In this document: positions 25,201-31,804 of the stretch, one piece after another
How the letters are laid out: each line of letters opens with the position of its first letter
Numbering within the stretch: position 1 is the first letter of the stretch
DNA from: Streptomyces flaveus
GTDB taxonomy: Bacteria > Actinomycetota > Actinomycetes > Streptomycetales > Streptomycetaceae
DNA: 64,000 bases
NCBI RefSeq assembly: GCF_014647675.1
Contig: NZ_BMPQ01000007.1
Span: 15,249-79,248 of the forward strand
Direction: 5' to 3'
Notes under the pieces: model-generated
Seen by the model: the letters and a program-made list of their open reading frames with translations, nothing else
Database searches by the model: none
What the model was told of the DNA's origin: nothing
Position numbers and translations under genes: made by a program

Positions 25201-25301
25201 GCCGTTGCCGCGGTAGAGCCGGTGACGGGCGCCATCAGCATGGCGGCGGTCAGGGCGGCAGCGAGCAACAGGCCGCCGGGATTGCTCAGTCGGGCGTGCA
25301 C
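22272..25301 (-). CDS. secreted GH31 alpha-glycosidase with NEW3 and locus module
   Basis: A 1009-residue secreted enzyme of GH31. Signal peptide at 1-35; an N-terminal beta domain; the barrel with nucleophile Asp440 in IDGLKFDTRFF and acid/base Asp525 in FVESDMIGGSGG; proximal and distal beta domains; a NEW3-like domain (about 705-815, LDLPDGWTAKATGP); and the locus module (821-1009). GTG start with AGGAGG six to seven bases upstream. GH31 covers alpha-glucosidase, alpha-xylosidase, alpha-galactosidase and alpha-N-acetylgalactosaminidase activities. Next to GH123, GH35, GH89 and an AgaS-like protein, an alpha-GalNAc or alpha-Gal specificity seems likelier than glucose, but this cannot be settled here. 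It is the first gene of the leftward run. Confidence 0.9.
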   Translation of the reverse strand: MHARLSNPGGLLLAAALTAAMLMAPVTGSTAATAAARPTTATTDGPKVARTAHAVTVSVPASAGTPGYTLDVATDELALTTRRARKTVLATATGDTGALRFTAADGTWQHATGVTDWTWKNGVLTVTADSTLDGTTVEARITPGADRYQLDWDVHGGGAEQLGLAYDLSSAGHWYGHGEAETPQGGPGVNQPWPLDAGEVDHETFGPASYNMIDPFWYTSKSTGLRVDTGDVMDVALNKGKDGLGTFTVESPNTYKATVFVESTPLEVYRDYIGIVGKPTKSDATYEQYAKPLWNSWAQFYTKIDQEKLLDYATDLHDNGLDGHTIQLDDKWESNYGNLTWDPKTFPDPKGLSKKIHDMGFDFGIWVTLWINLDSDNYQYAVDKGYLLMDAKDTSKPCEVTWWNGQAGIIDLANPEAKAWYEGNLKKLMDTYDIDGLKFDTRFFDEKCAPREGHQATDYQKLGTELADEFDLQGAGIRVHWNQTAHEAGFVTRQVDKGTGWDSLRASATQNLAISTIGYPFVESDMIGGSGGQPAPTKDVLVRWAQSASLMPLMYASTSPVDTNDTTTGQKVDYDQETVDLYREAIETHEKLAPYIWDQVQSTLKTGDPIMRPLFFDFPKDEASYTVTDEWMLGPAVLAAPKLSTGATRSVHLPPGTWYDVNQGTVIRGPKTLKGYAAPLGVTPAFVNLKAKGAAKAVKALKRDDAPAASVLITPDAPSTDAGKPFEVTTEVTNWGTRTLRNAKTALDLPDGWTAKATGPTTAKSLKNGATLTTTWTVTPADDARWGSHDLTGTAIYNGGNSSQKVSDTVRAQVKAAPGSVQEPYLTADTTSGGAQYAQGGDQFAIWAGGQDLSGWKDEKGVIYRDDAAAEKATMQAQLVSQDSASPVGKAGIAFANDLTAPEKGGYAVLVMTESYGLEFMTDSDGDGKLDTWAGGGSTYHPAHLKLTRDGATYTAYASKDGETWSQVGTAQVPSAAGTGDAGMVASAANANYPDENIEAVFSGFSVTS
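22275..22841 (-). repeat. locus module copy D
   Basis: 189-residue copy starting VQEPYLTADTTSGGAQ, with GDQFAIWAGGQDLSGWKDEK identical in copy C, the acidic DSDGDGKLD loop and a closing FSGFSVTS. Confidence 0.9.
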
Positions 25302-25664
25302 TCGTGTCCTCCTGTCGGACAGGACGGTGACGGTGACTCAGAAGCTGCGGTGCGTGGTGCCGGTGGCGTGCGGAGTGCGCGGTCACGAGGAAGCGCGGCG
25401 CTTGGGAGGGCTTGATGTCTGTTTGATGCTGCGTGCAGATGCAAGATTCCAAGCGATTTCGCTCATGTTCTTGCGGTAACCGCCACCTGTCAACCTGTGG
25501 GACACACGGCTTCCCAAGGGCCCCGAGGGTTCTCGTGGAACAGTTGTTGTCCCTGGTGGCAGTCGGTCCCGGGGCCCGCCGAGAGGCCTCGACGGGCCCG
25601 GAATCCGTTCGTAACGGACGGGTAAATTCTGCGACTTCCCCGAGATCCGTCCGGGGGCGCCCGG
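25302..25664 (-). promoter_or_regulatory. upstream region of the glycosidase operon
   Basis: 363 bases without a credible gene. It must carry the promoter of the GH31-led operon. A 12-bp element at 25452-25463 (AGCGATTTCGCT) has perfect five-base arms AGCGA/TCGCT, and its minus-strand reading GAGCGAAAT resembles GAGCAAAAT and GAGCATAAA found before the aldolase and the second ABC operon. It is a candidate DeoR-type site. The rest shows no clear structure except the terminator listed separately. Confidence 0.35.
25572..25599 (-). terminator. terminator after the SIS-domain gene
   Basis: GGGCCCGCCGAG (25572-25583) pairs with CTCGACGGGCCC (25588-25599) with one mismatch and a four-base loop. 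A smaller hairpin (TCCGTT/AACGGA, 25604-25618) lies between it and the SIS stop codon. Together they separate the SIS gene from the GH31 operon. Confidence 0.6.
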
Positions 25665-26558
25665 TCAGGTCAGGATCACGGAACGGGCCAGATGGCGCGG
25701 ATTGTCCGGGTCCAGCCCGCGTGCCGAGGCGAGGGTGGCGGCCAGCCTGTGCACCACGACGAGGTCGGACAGGGGGTCCCGGCCGAGTGCCACCAACTGC
25801 CCGCCGGTGCGGGCGATGTCGTCGGCGAGACCGGACGGAAGGGCCGCCGGGTCTCCGAACCACCACGCCACGCGGCCGGGTCCGGTAACACTGATCGGGC
25901 CGTGCCGGTACTCCATCACCGGATAGGCCTCCGTCCAGGCGCCCGCCGCCTCGCGCATCTTCAGCGCCGCCTCCTGAGCGATCCCGTAAGCCCAGCCCTG
26001 CCCCAGGAAGGTGAACTGCTCGGCCTCGAGCACCCCGGCCGGCAGCGGTTCGTCCAGCGCAGAGTGCCCCTGCTGCGGCAGATGTCCCAGGTCCTCGCCC
26101 AAATGCGCCCGCAGGAGCACCAGTTCCGTGCTGGCGAACCGGGTCTGGACGACCGAGATCTCGTCGGCGAAGTCGAGCACGACGACGGCGTCCGCCAGCC
26201 CCGTCACCGGCGCCTGCGGTACCGCGGTCACTGCGGTCGTGGGGGTGCGCCCGTGCAGTCGGCGGAGCAGCTCCAGCACCTCGGTCGTGGTGCCGGACCG
26301 GGTCAGCGCGACCACCCGGTCGTAGGCACGCCCGGCCGGCATCTCGGAGGCGGGAAAGGCGTCGGTCTCGCCGTGGCCACCCGACTCCCGCAGCGCCGCG
26401 TACGCCTGGGCGATGAACCAGGACGTCCCGCAGCCGACGACGGCCACCCGCTCGCCGGTTCGGGGCAGCGAGGCGGGGCCGTCGGGCCGCCGGGCCAGTG
26501 TCACGGCCTGCCGCCAGCAGTCGGGCTGGGTGGCGATCTCGATCTCGGTCTGACTCAT
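25665..26558 (-). CDS. SIS-domain sugar-phosphate isomerase/deaminase, AgaS-like
   Basis: A 297-residue protein with two SIS domains, the fold that binds phosphosugars in GlmS and AgaS. Visible elements are VAVVGCGTSWFIAQAYAALRES, VALTRSGTTTEVLELL with the phosphate-binding Ser/Thr run, and EAALKMREAAGAWTEAYPVMEYRHGP, typical of the GlmS/AgaS isomerase domain. There is no glutamine amidotransferase domain. I start at ATG 26558 because GAGGGGAG lies seven bases upstream and MSQTEIEIATQP is a normal family start; the frame stays open further upstream. With a class II aldolase and a DeoR regulator nearby, galactosamine-6-phosphate deamination to tagatose-6-phosphate is the best guess. Divergent from the second ABC operon. 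Confidence 0.85.
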   Translation of the reverse strand: MSQTEIEIATQPDCWRQAVTLARRPDGPASLPRTGERVAVVGCGTSWFIAQAYAALRESGGHGETDAFPASEMPAGRAYDRVVALTRSGTTTEVLELLRRLHGRTPTTAVTAVPQAPVTGLADAVVVLDFADEISVVQTRFASTELVLLRAHLGEDLGHLPQQGHSALDEPLPAGVLEAEQFTFLGQGWAYGIAQEAALKMREAAGAWTEAYPVMEYRHGPISVTGPGRVAWWFGDPAALPSGLADDIARTGGQLVALGRDPLSDLVVVHRLAATLASARGLDPDNPRHLARSVILT

Positions 26559-26753
26559 CGGGAGTCTCCCCTCTCGGGCGCGCGGTGTGACCGATACGTG
26601 ATGTGACGGCCCTTGACGCCGTGCGCGTTTCATTGAGCATCATGTCGTTGGATGATTGATAACACCAGTAATCGAGCATAAACAAGCAAGCGAGCGCGCC
26701 ATCAGGCGAGCACGCGCTTGACGAAGCACGCCATGCGTGCGGAGAGGTACTCC
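26559..26753. promoter_or_regulatory. divergent promoter region with GAGCAT elements
   Basis: Intergenic region between the SIS gene and the second binding-protein gene, locally AT-rich for this genome. GAGCATCA (26635-26642) and GAGCATAA (26674-26681) resemble GAGCAAAA at 30799-30806 before the aldolase gene. They are candidate half-sites for the DeoR regulator at 29919. No convincing -35/-10 pair was identified. Confidence 0.35.
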
Positions 26754-28013
26754 GTGAAACGGCACCTCGCATGCCTCGCCGGGGGACTGTCCCTGGCACT
26801 GGCCCTCACCGGATGCGGCAAGGGCAGCTCGTCGGACAGCGGCGGATCCGACGGCAGGACGATCAGGTTCGTCGCGGCGAAGTACGACGACGACACCCAG
26901 GCCTACTGGACGGCGCTGATCAAGGACTTCGAATCCGCGAACCCCGGCTACCGGGTGAATCTCGAAGTCGTCGACTGGGAGCAGATGGACTCCAAGGTCA
27001 AGACGTACGTCCAGACCAAGCAGGAACCCGACATCCTCAACTACAACAAGTTCTCCGACTTCGCCCGCGACGGCCTGGTCCACAAGGCGCAGGACGTCGT
27101 CTCCCCCAAGGTGCTGGCCGACTTCCTCCCGTTGTTCCGGCAGAAGGCGCAGTACGAGGGAACCCAGTACGGCCTGCCCTTCATCTCCAGCGCGCGCATG
27201 TTCTTCTACAACAAGGACATCTTCGCCAAGGCGGGCATCGCCCGGCCGCCGTCCACCTGGGCCGAGGTCGAGGCCGACGCCAAGAAGATCAAGCAGGCCG
27301 GTTACATCGGCCTCGGGCTGCCCCTGGGCCCCGAGGAGGCCCAGGCCGAGTTCCAGATCTGGGCGATGAACAACGGCGGCGGCTGGACCGACGCCTCGGG
27401 CACATGGGCGATCGACCAGCAGGCCAACGTCGACACGCTCACCTATCTGCGGAAACTGACGAAGGACAAGGTCACCCAGCCCAACCCGGAGACCACCAAC
27501 CGCAAGGACGTCTTCAACCAGTTCGCCCAGGGCAGGATCGGCATGCTGAACGGGGCGGTCTTCATGCGGAAGGGCTTCATCGACCCGGTCGACGCGAAAC
27601 TGAACTACGGCGTCGCGCCCCTGCCGAGCAAGGACGGCAGTACGCACAAGACGCTCGGTGTGCAGGACTACCTCGTCGCGTTCAAGAAGGGCGACGGGTC
27701 GAACAAGGCGGCGGTGAAAAAGTTCCTCGACTTCTTCTACCAGAAGGAGAACGCCGCCGAGTTCGTCTCCACCGAGGGGTTCCTGTCGGTCACCAAGTCG
27801 GCCGGTGAGGTGCTCAGTTCCGACAGCCGGGACGCCGCCTACTACAAGCCGTTCGTCGACGCCCTCTCCGACGCGGAGTTCGCCCCCACCGACGACCCCG
27901 CATGGGCCGCGGTCGACGGCGCCGTGAAACAGCGCATCGGCACGGCGGTGGCGGGCGGCGACCCGGCGAAGGTCCTGGACGAGATCCAGAAGACCGCGCA
28001 GAAGGGCGACTGA
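26754..28013 (+). CDS. sugar ABC transporter substrate-binding lipoprotein
   Basis: A 419-residue binding lipoprotein of the second ABC importer. Lipobox LALTGC near residue 19, then Gly/Ser linker and the family-1 fold (FVAAKYDDDTQAYWTALIKDFE, GLPFISSARMFFYNKDIFAKAGI). I place the start at GTG 26754, with GGAGAGG six bases upstream, giving a normal lipoprotein signal (VKRHLACLAGGLSLALALTGC); an ATG further upstream would add twelve residues before it. It is likely to receive mono- or oligosaccharides released by the secreted glycosidases. The ligand is not readable from sequence. First gene of a three-gene operon. Confidence 0.92.
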   Translation: MKRHLACLAGGLSLALALTGCGKGSSSDSGGSDGRTIRFVAAKYDDDTQAYWTALIKDFESANPGYRVNLEVVDWEQMDSKVKTYVQTKQEPDILNYNKFSDFARDGLVHKAQDVVSPKVLADFLPLFRQKAQYEGTQYGLPFISSARMFFYNKDIFAKAGIARPPSTWAEVEADAKKIKQAGYIGLGLPLGPEEAQAEFQIWAMNNGGGWTDASGTWAIDQQANVDTLTYLRKLTKDKVTQPNPETTNRKDVFNQFAQGRIGMLNGAVFMRKGFIDPVDAKLNYGVAPLPSKDGSTHKTLGVQDYLVAFKKGDGSNKAAVKKFLDFFYQKENAAEFVSTEGFLSVTKSAGEVLSSDSRDAAYYKPFVDALSDAEFAPTDDPAWAAVDGAVKQRIGTAVAGGDPAKVLDEIQKTAQKGD

Positions 28014-28018
28014 TCTCG

Positions 28019-28984
28019 GTGGCCGTACACGATGTCACCGTGAGCGCCACCGGGGCCGAACACCCGGCCCCGGTGGCGCCGACGCCACCCTCGCCGCGTC
28101 GCCGTCGCAGGACTTGGCGCGCGCTGGAGCCCGTGTTGTGGCTCGGTCCCGCGACCCTCCTCATCCTGACCATGGTCGTCTGGCCGGTCATCGAGATGAT
28201 CCGTACGTCCCTGACACGGGTGAGCTCCACCGGACAGTCCCAGGGGTTCGCCGGCGTCCGCAACTACACCGACCTGTTCGCCGAGGGCGACCTGCCCGGA
28301 GTACTGCTGCGCACCCTCGTGTGGGTCGTCGGAGTCGTCACCGTCACGCTCGTGCTCTCTCTCGGCCTGGCCGGGCTGCTGAACTCCCGGTTCCCCGGGC
28401 GCAGGCTGGTGCGGTGGGCGCTGATCGTGCCCTGGGCCTCGTCCGTGCTGATGACGGCGCTCATCTGGCGCTGGATGCTCAACAACTTCTACGGCGTGGT
28501 CAACCGGCTGCTCATGGACCTCGGTGTGCTGGACGCGCCCGTCAACTGGCTGGCCAAACCGGGTCTGGCCCTCGCCGCGATGATGGGCGTGGCGGTGTTC
28601 GTCTCGCTGCCGTTCACCTCGTTCGTCCTGCTGGCCGGTCTGCAGAGCATCCCCGCCGAGGTGTACGAGGCGGCGCGGGTGGACGGCGCCGGCCCGGTCC
28701 GCGGTTACCTGGGCATCACCCTGCCGCTGCTGCGGCCCTCGCTGGTGGTCGCCGCGATCATCAACATCATCAACGTGTTCAACTCGTTCCCCATCATCTG
28801 GGCCATGACGCGCGGCGGCCCCGGTTTCGCCACCGACACGACCACCACCTACCTGTACAAACTCGCCTTCGACAACCAGTCGGTGGGGGAGTCGGCCGCC
28901 ATGGCCGTCGTCAATTTCGGGCTGATCCTGGCTGTGGTGCTGGTCTATCTGCGCGTCGTCCGCCGACAGGAGGACACCGCGTGA
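28019..28984 (+). CDS. sugar ABC transporter permease, MalF type
   Basis: A 321-residue permease. A polar N-terminus rich in Ala, Pro and Arg precedes the first hydrophobic segment (EPVLWLGPATLLILTMVVWPVIE). The EAA coupling loop is EVYEAARVDGAGPVRGYLGITLP. The start is taken as GTG 28019, five bases after the binding-protein stop; a GTG at 28040 is also possible. It ends in a GTGA overlap with the next permease. No ATPase gene accompanies it. Confidence 0.9.
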   Translation: MAVHDVTVSATGAEHPAPVAPTPPSPRRRRRTWRALEPVLWLGPATLLILTMVVWPVIEMIRTSLTRVSSTGQSQGFAGVRNYTDLFAEGDLPGVLLRTLVWVVGVVTVTLVLSLGLAGLLNSRFPGRRLVRWALIVPWASSVLMTALIWRWMLNNFYGVVNRLLMDLGVLDAPVNWLAKPGLALAAMMGVAVFVSLPFTSFVLLAGLQSIPAEVYEAARVDGAGPVRGYLGITLPLLRPSLVVAAIINIINVFNSFPIIWAMTRGGPGFATDTTTTYLYKLAFDNQSVGESAAMAVVNFGLILAVVLVYLRVVRRQEDTA

Positions 28985-29868
28985 GCAGGACCGCCGTCAT
29001 CCCCCGCAAAGCCGCGCCGCGCAGGAGGCGGCCAAGACCGATGAAGCTGCGCACCGCCCTGCTCACCGCCGTCGGATGGCTGGTGGCGCTGGCGTTTCTC
29101 GCGCCCTACGCGGAAATGCTGCTGACGGCGCTCAAACCGACGCCCGAACTGATGAAGTCCCCGCCGTCCTATCTGCCCTCCCGATGGGAGTGGTCGAACT
29201 TCACGCACATCTGGTCGCTCACCGACCCGCGCGTCGCGGACGCGCTGGTCTTCTCGCTGTACGTCGCCGGGGCGGCGACGCTGCTCGCCCTGGCCGTCGG
29301 GCTGCCCGCCGCGTACTACACCGCCCGGCACAGTTTCCGCGGGCGCGGCGCCTTCCTGCTGCTCGTACTCGTCACCCAGATGTTCGCGCCGACCGCACTG
29401 CTGGTCGGCATCTACCGGGAGATGGTCAGCCTCGACCTGACCGACACCGCCGAGGGCCTCATCCTGGTGAACGCCGCGTTCAACCTGCCGTTCTGCGTGT
29501 GGATCCTCAACGCGTACTTCGCCAGCATCCCCCGGGAACTGGAGGAGGCGGCCTGGCTCGACGGCACCGGGCGGTTCGGCGCCCTCACCCGTGTCGTACT
29601 GCCGCTCGCGATGCCCGGTGTGGTGACCGCGCTCGTCTACACCTTCATCGCCGCGTGGAACGAGTACGTGGTGGCGCTCACCATCACCTCGTCCAGCAAC
29701 CGGATGACCCTGACCAGGGCGATTCCCGGCTTCGTCACCTCGTACCACGAGCAGTGGCAGTACCTGTTCGCCACTTCGCTCGTCTCGATCGTGCCCGTGG
29801 TGGTGCTGTTCGTCTTCGTGGAGCGCCACCTCGTCTCCGGCCTGACCGCGGGCGGCGTCCGGGGATGA
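28981..29868 (+). CDS. sugar ABC transporter permease, MalG type
   Basis: A 295-residue partner permease. GTG start overlapping the previous stop by four bases; the open frame upstream is a shadow of the first permease. After an Arg-rich start come hydrophobic segments (LLTAVGWLVALAFLAPYAEMLL) and the coupling loop ELEEAAWLDGTGRFGALTRVVLP. It forms the heterodimeric channel with the preceding gene and ends about 50 bases from the convergent DeoR gene. Confidence 0.92.
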   Translation: MSRTAVIPRKAAPRRRRPRPMKLRTALLTAVGWLVALAFLAPYAEMLLTALKPTPELMKSPPSYLPSRWEWSNFTHIWSLTDPRVADALVFSLYVAGAATLLALAVGLPAAYYTARHSFRGRGAFLLLVLVTQMFAPTALLVGIYREMVSLDLTDTAEGLILVNAAFNLPFCVWILNAYFASIPRELEEAAWLDGTGRFGALTRVVLPLAMPGVVTALVYTFIAAWNEYVVALTITSSSNRMTLTRAIPGFVTSYHEQWQYLFATSLVSIVPVVVLFVFVERHLVSGLTAGGVRG

Positions 29869-29918
29869 CGACGGGATGCGCATCGCGGCCGGGGCCGGCA
29901 CGGGAGCGGCGCGCGGTG

Positions 29919-30707
29919 TCAGGCGCGGATGACCTCCACACCGGCCGCCACGAACGACTTGGTCAGCTCGTCCGAGGCGGCCTTGTCGGTCACCAGGACG
30001 TCGATCTCCTCCACCGGGCAGATGCGGGCGAAGGCCCGCCGGTCCAGCTTGGAGGAGTCGGCGACCGCGACGACCCGCTGGGCGCGGCGGGCCAGCGCCC
30101 TGTTGATGCTGGCCTCGCCCTCGTGGTGGGCGGTCGCCCCGTGGACCACATCGATGGCATCCACCCCGATGAAGACCAGGTCCAGTGCGATCTCCGCGAG
30201 CAGTTCGGTGGCCAGCGGCCCGATCAGCTCATAGGACGCCGGCCGGGCCACTCCACCGGTCACCACGAGCTTGACATGGCGCCGCACGACCAGCTCGTTG
30301 GCGATGTTCAGGGCGTTGGTCACCACGGTGACCGCCGTCTCCGCGCCGCCGGAACTCAGGTCGGCGCGGGTGGCCAGTGCCCGCGCCACCTCGGTGGTCG
30401 TGGTGCCGCCGTTCAGCCCCACCACGGCGCCGGCCTTCACCAACTCGGCGGCCGCGTGCGCGATCCGCTCCTTCTCCGGAGCGTTGCGCGCGGCCTTGTA
30501 GCGCAGTGGCAGGTCGTAGGCGATGGCGTTGAGCGCGGCCCCGCCGTGCGTGCGGGTGACCATCTGCTGGCGGGCCAGCTCGTCGAGGTCTCGCCTGATC
30601 GTCGCGGCGGAGACCCGCAACTCCTCGGCAGCCGCCTCGACTTCGATCCGCCCGTCGCGCGTCAGCATCTCCAGCAGCGCACTCCACCGGGCTTGCGGTG
30701 CCGCCAT
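29919..30707 (-). CDS. DeoR/AgaR-family transcriptional regulator
   Basis: A 262-residue DeoR-type repressor. N-terminal winged helix-turn-helix (ALLEMLTRDGRIEVEAAAEELRVSAATIRRDLDELARQQMVTRTHGGA, about 9-57) with the classic DeoR signature, then the sugar-phosphate-sensing DeoRC domain (GLNGGTTTTEVARAL, VTGGVARPASYELIGPLA, DLVFIGVDAIDVVHGATAHHEGEA). Such proteins respond to phosphorylated sugars; AgaR, GatR and related regulators control amino-sugar and galactitol genes. It is divergent from the aldolase gene and convergent with the ABC operon, so it is the natural candidate regulator for the whole 6.8-31.7 kb locus. Confidence 0.93.
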   Translation of the reverse strand: MAAPQARWSALLEMLTRDGRIEVEAAAEELRVSAATIRRDLDELARQQMVTRTHGGAALNAIAYDLPLRYKAARNAPEKERIAHAAAELVKAGAVVGLNGGTTTTEVARALATRADLSSGGAETAVTVVTNALNIANELVVRRHVKLVVTGGVARPASYELIGPLATELLAEIALDLVFIGVDAIDVVHGATAHHEGEASINRALARRAQRVVAVADSSKLDRRAFARICPVEEIDVLVTDKAASDELTKSFVAAGVEVIRA

Positions 30708-30765
30708 GTCTCACAACTCTCTGTCGATGGTGTGCGCCACAATGTGCGCACCTCCATGAAACCAC

Positions 30766-30815
30766 AGTGCTTGATTGGGTATTTTATGGTAGCGAAACGA
30801 GCAAAATACTGCACT
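30766..30815. promoter_or_regulatory. nested inverted repeat before the aldolase gene
   Basis: GTATTTT (30779-30785) and AAAATAC (30803-30809) are exact complements 17 bases apart, and outside them AGTGC (30766-30770) faces GCACT (30811-30815). Between them AGCGAAA and AGCAAAA form a direct repeat. The patch is unusually AT-rich for this genome and sits in the DeoR/aldolase divergent region, so it is a good candidate for the DeoR binding site. Confidence 0.5.
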
Positions 30816-30871
30816 CCCCACACGTCCATGCCGCTGTCGCGGCCCTCGCACGCCGCGATCGGAGGCCGTCC

Positions 30872-31726
30872 GTGCCGCTGACTCCCACCGCCGACGTGAT
30901 GAGCTCCGCGCGCCGCGGCAGACGGGCCGTCGGCGCCTTCAACGTGATCACTCTGGAACACGCCGAGGCCGTGGTCACTGGGGCGGAAGCCGCGGGCTGC
31001 CCGGTCATCTGCCAGATCAGCGAGAACGCCGTGCGGTTCCACGACAGCCGGCTCGCCCCGATAGCCCGCGCCACCGCCGCGCTCGCCGAGACGGCCGCCG
31101 TCCCCGTGGCGCTGCACCTCGACCATGTCACCGACGAAGCGCTGCTGCGCCGGGCCGCGGACTGCGGCTTCGGATCCGTCATGTTCGACGCGTCCGCGCT
31201 GCCGCACGCCGAGAACGTCGCCGCCACGCGCGCTGCGGCGCGATGGGCGCAGGCCCAGGGCCTGTGGGTGGAGGCGGAACTCGGCGAGATCGGCGGCAAG
31301 GACGGAGTGCACGCCCCCTCGGCACGTACGGACCCCGATCAGGCGCGCGACTTCGTGTCCGTCACCGGGGTCGACGCACTGGCCGTCGCGGTCGGCAGCT
31401 CCCACGCGATGACCACACGCACCTCCCGGCTGGACCACGGCCTCATCACCCGCCTCGCCGAGGCGGTCCCCGTGCCGCTGGTTCTGCACGGCGCGACGGG
31501 CGTGCCCGACGTGGAGCTCCGGCAGGCGGTGGCGGCCGGCATGGTCAAGGTCAACATCGGTACGGCACTGAATGCCGCCTTCACCGGCGCGGTCCGCGAC
31601 ACACTTGCCGCGGCGCCCACGGTCGTCGACCCCCGCCCGGCCCTCACCGCGGCGCGCCGGGCGATGGCCGATGCCGTGACCTCGGCGCTGCGGACCCTGT
31701 CGGGCGGCGGGTACGGGACGAGATGA
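30872..31726 (+). CDS. class II ketose-bisphosphate aldolase (tagatose/fructose type)
   Basis: A 284-residue zinc aldolase of the fructose/tagatose-bisphosphate aldolase class II family (KbaY, GatY and related). Visible are GAFNVITLEHAEAV near the start, the catalytic Asp and zinc-binding His in ALHLDHVTD, ELGEIGGKDG, AVGSSHA and LHGATGV for the other zinc ligands, and VKVNIGTAL for phosphate binding. I choose GTG at 30872 with GGAGG six bases upstream, which gives the usual family length; the open frame extends 58 codons upstream without homology. With the AgaS-like protein it suggests cleavage of tagatose-1,6-bisphosphate to triose phosphates. A tagatose-6-phosphate kinase is not in the window. 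Confidence 0.9.
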   Translation: MPLTPTADVMSSARRGRRAVGAFNVITLEHAEAVVTGAEAAGCPVICQISENAVRFHDSRLAPIARATAALAETAAVPVALHLDHVTDEALLRRAADCGFGSVMFDASALPHAENVAATRAAARWAQAQGLWVEAELGEIGGKDGVHAPSARTDPDQARDFVSVTGVDALAVAVGSSHAMTTRTSRLDHGLITRLAEAVPVPLVLHGATGVPDVELRQAVAAGMVKVNIGTALNAAFTGAVRDTLAAAPTVVDPRPALTAARRAMADAVTSALRTLSGGGYGTR

Positions 31727-31734
31727 ACCGACCG

Positions 31735-31749
31735 GGGTCTGTAGGACCC
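31735..31749 (+). terminator. short hairpin after the aldolase gene
   Basis: GGGTC and GACCC with a five-base loop, eight bases past the aldolase stop and in the convergent gap with the GH5 gene; flanking CC and GG can extend the stem with a bulge. Confidence 0.4.
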
Positions 31750-31804
31750 GGCGCCCCGAACCGCTCGGCGGAGCCCGGCACGGTGACCCTGGTGGCGCAG
31801 CCGG

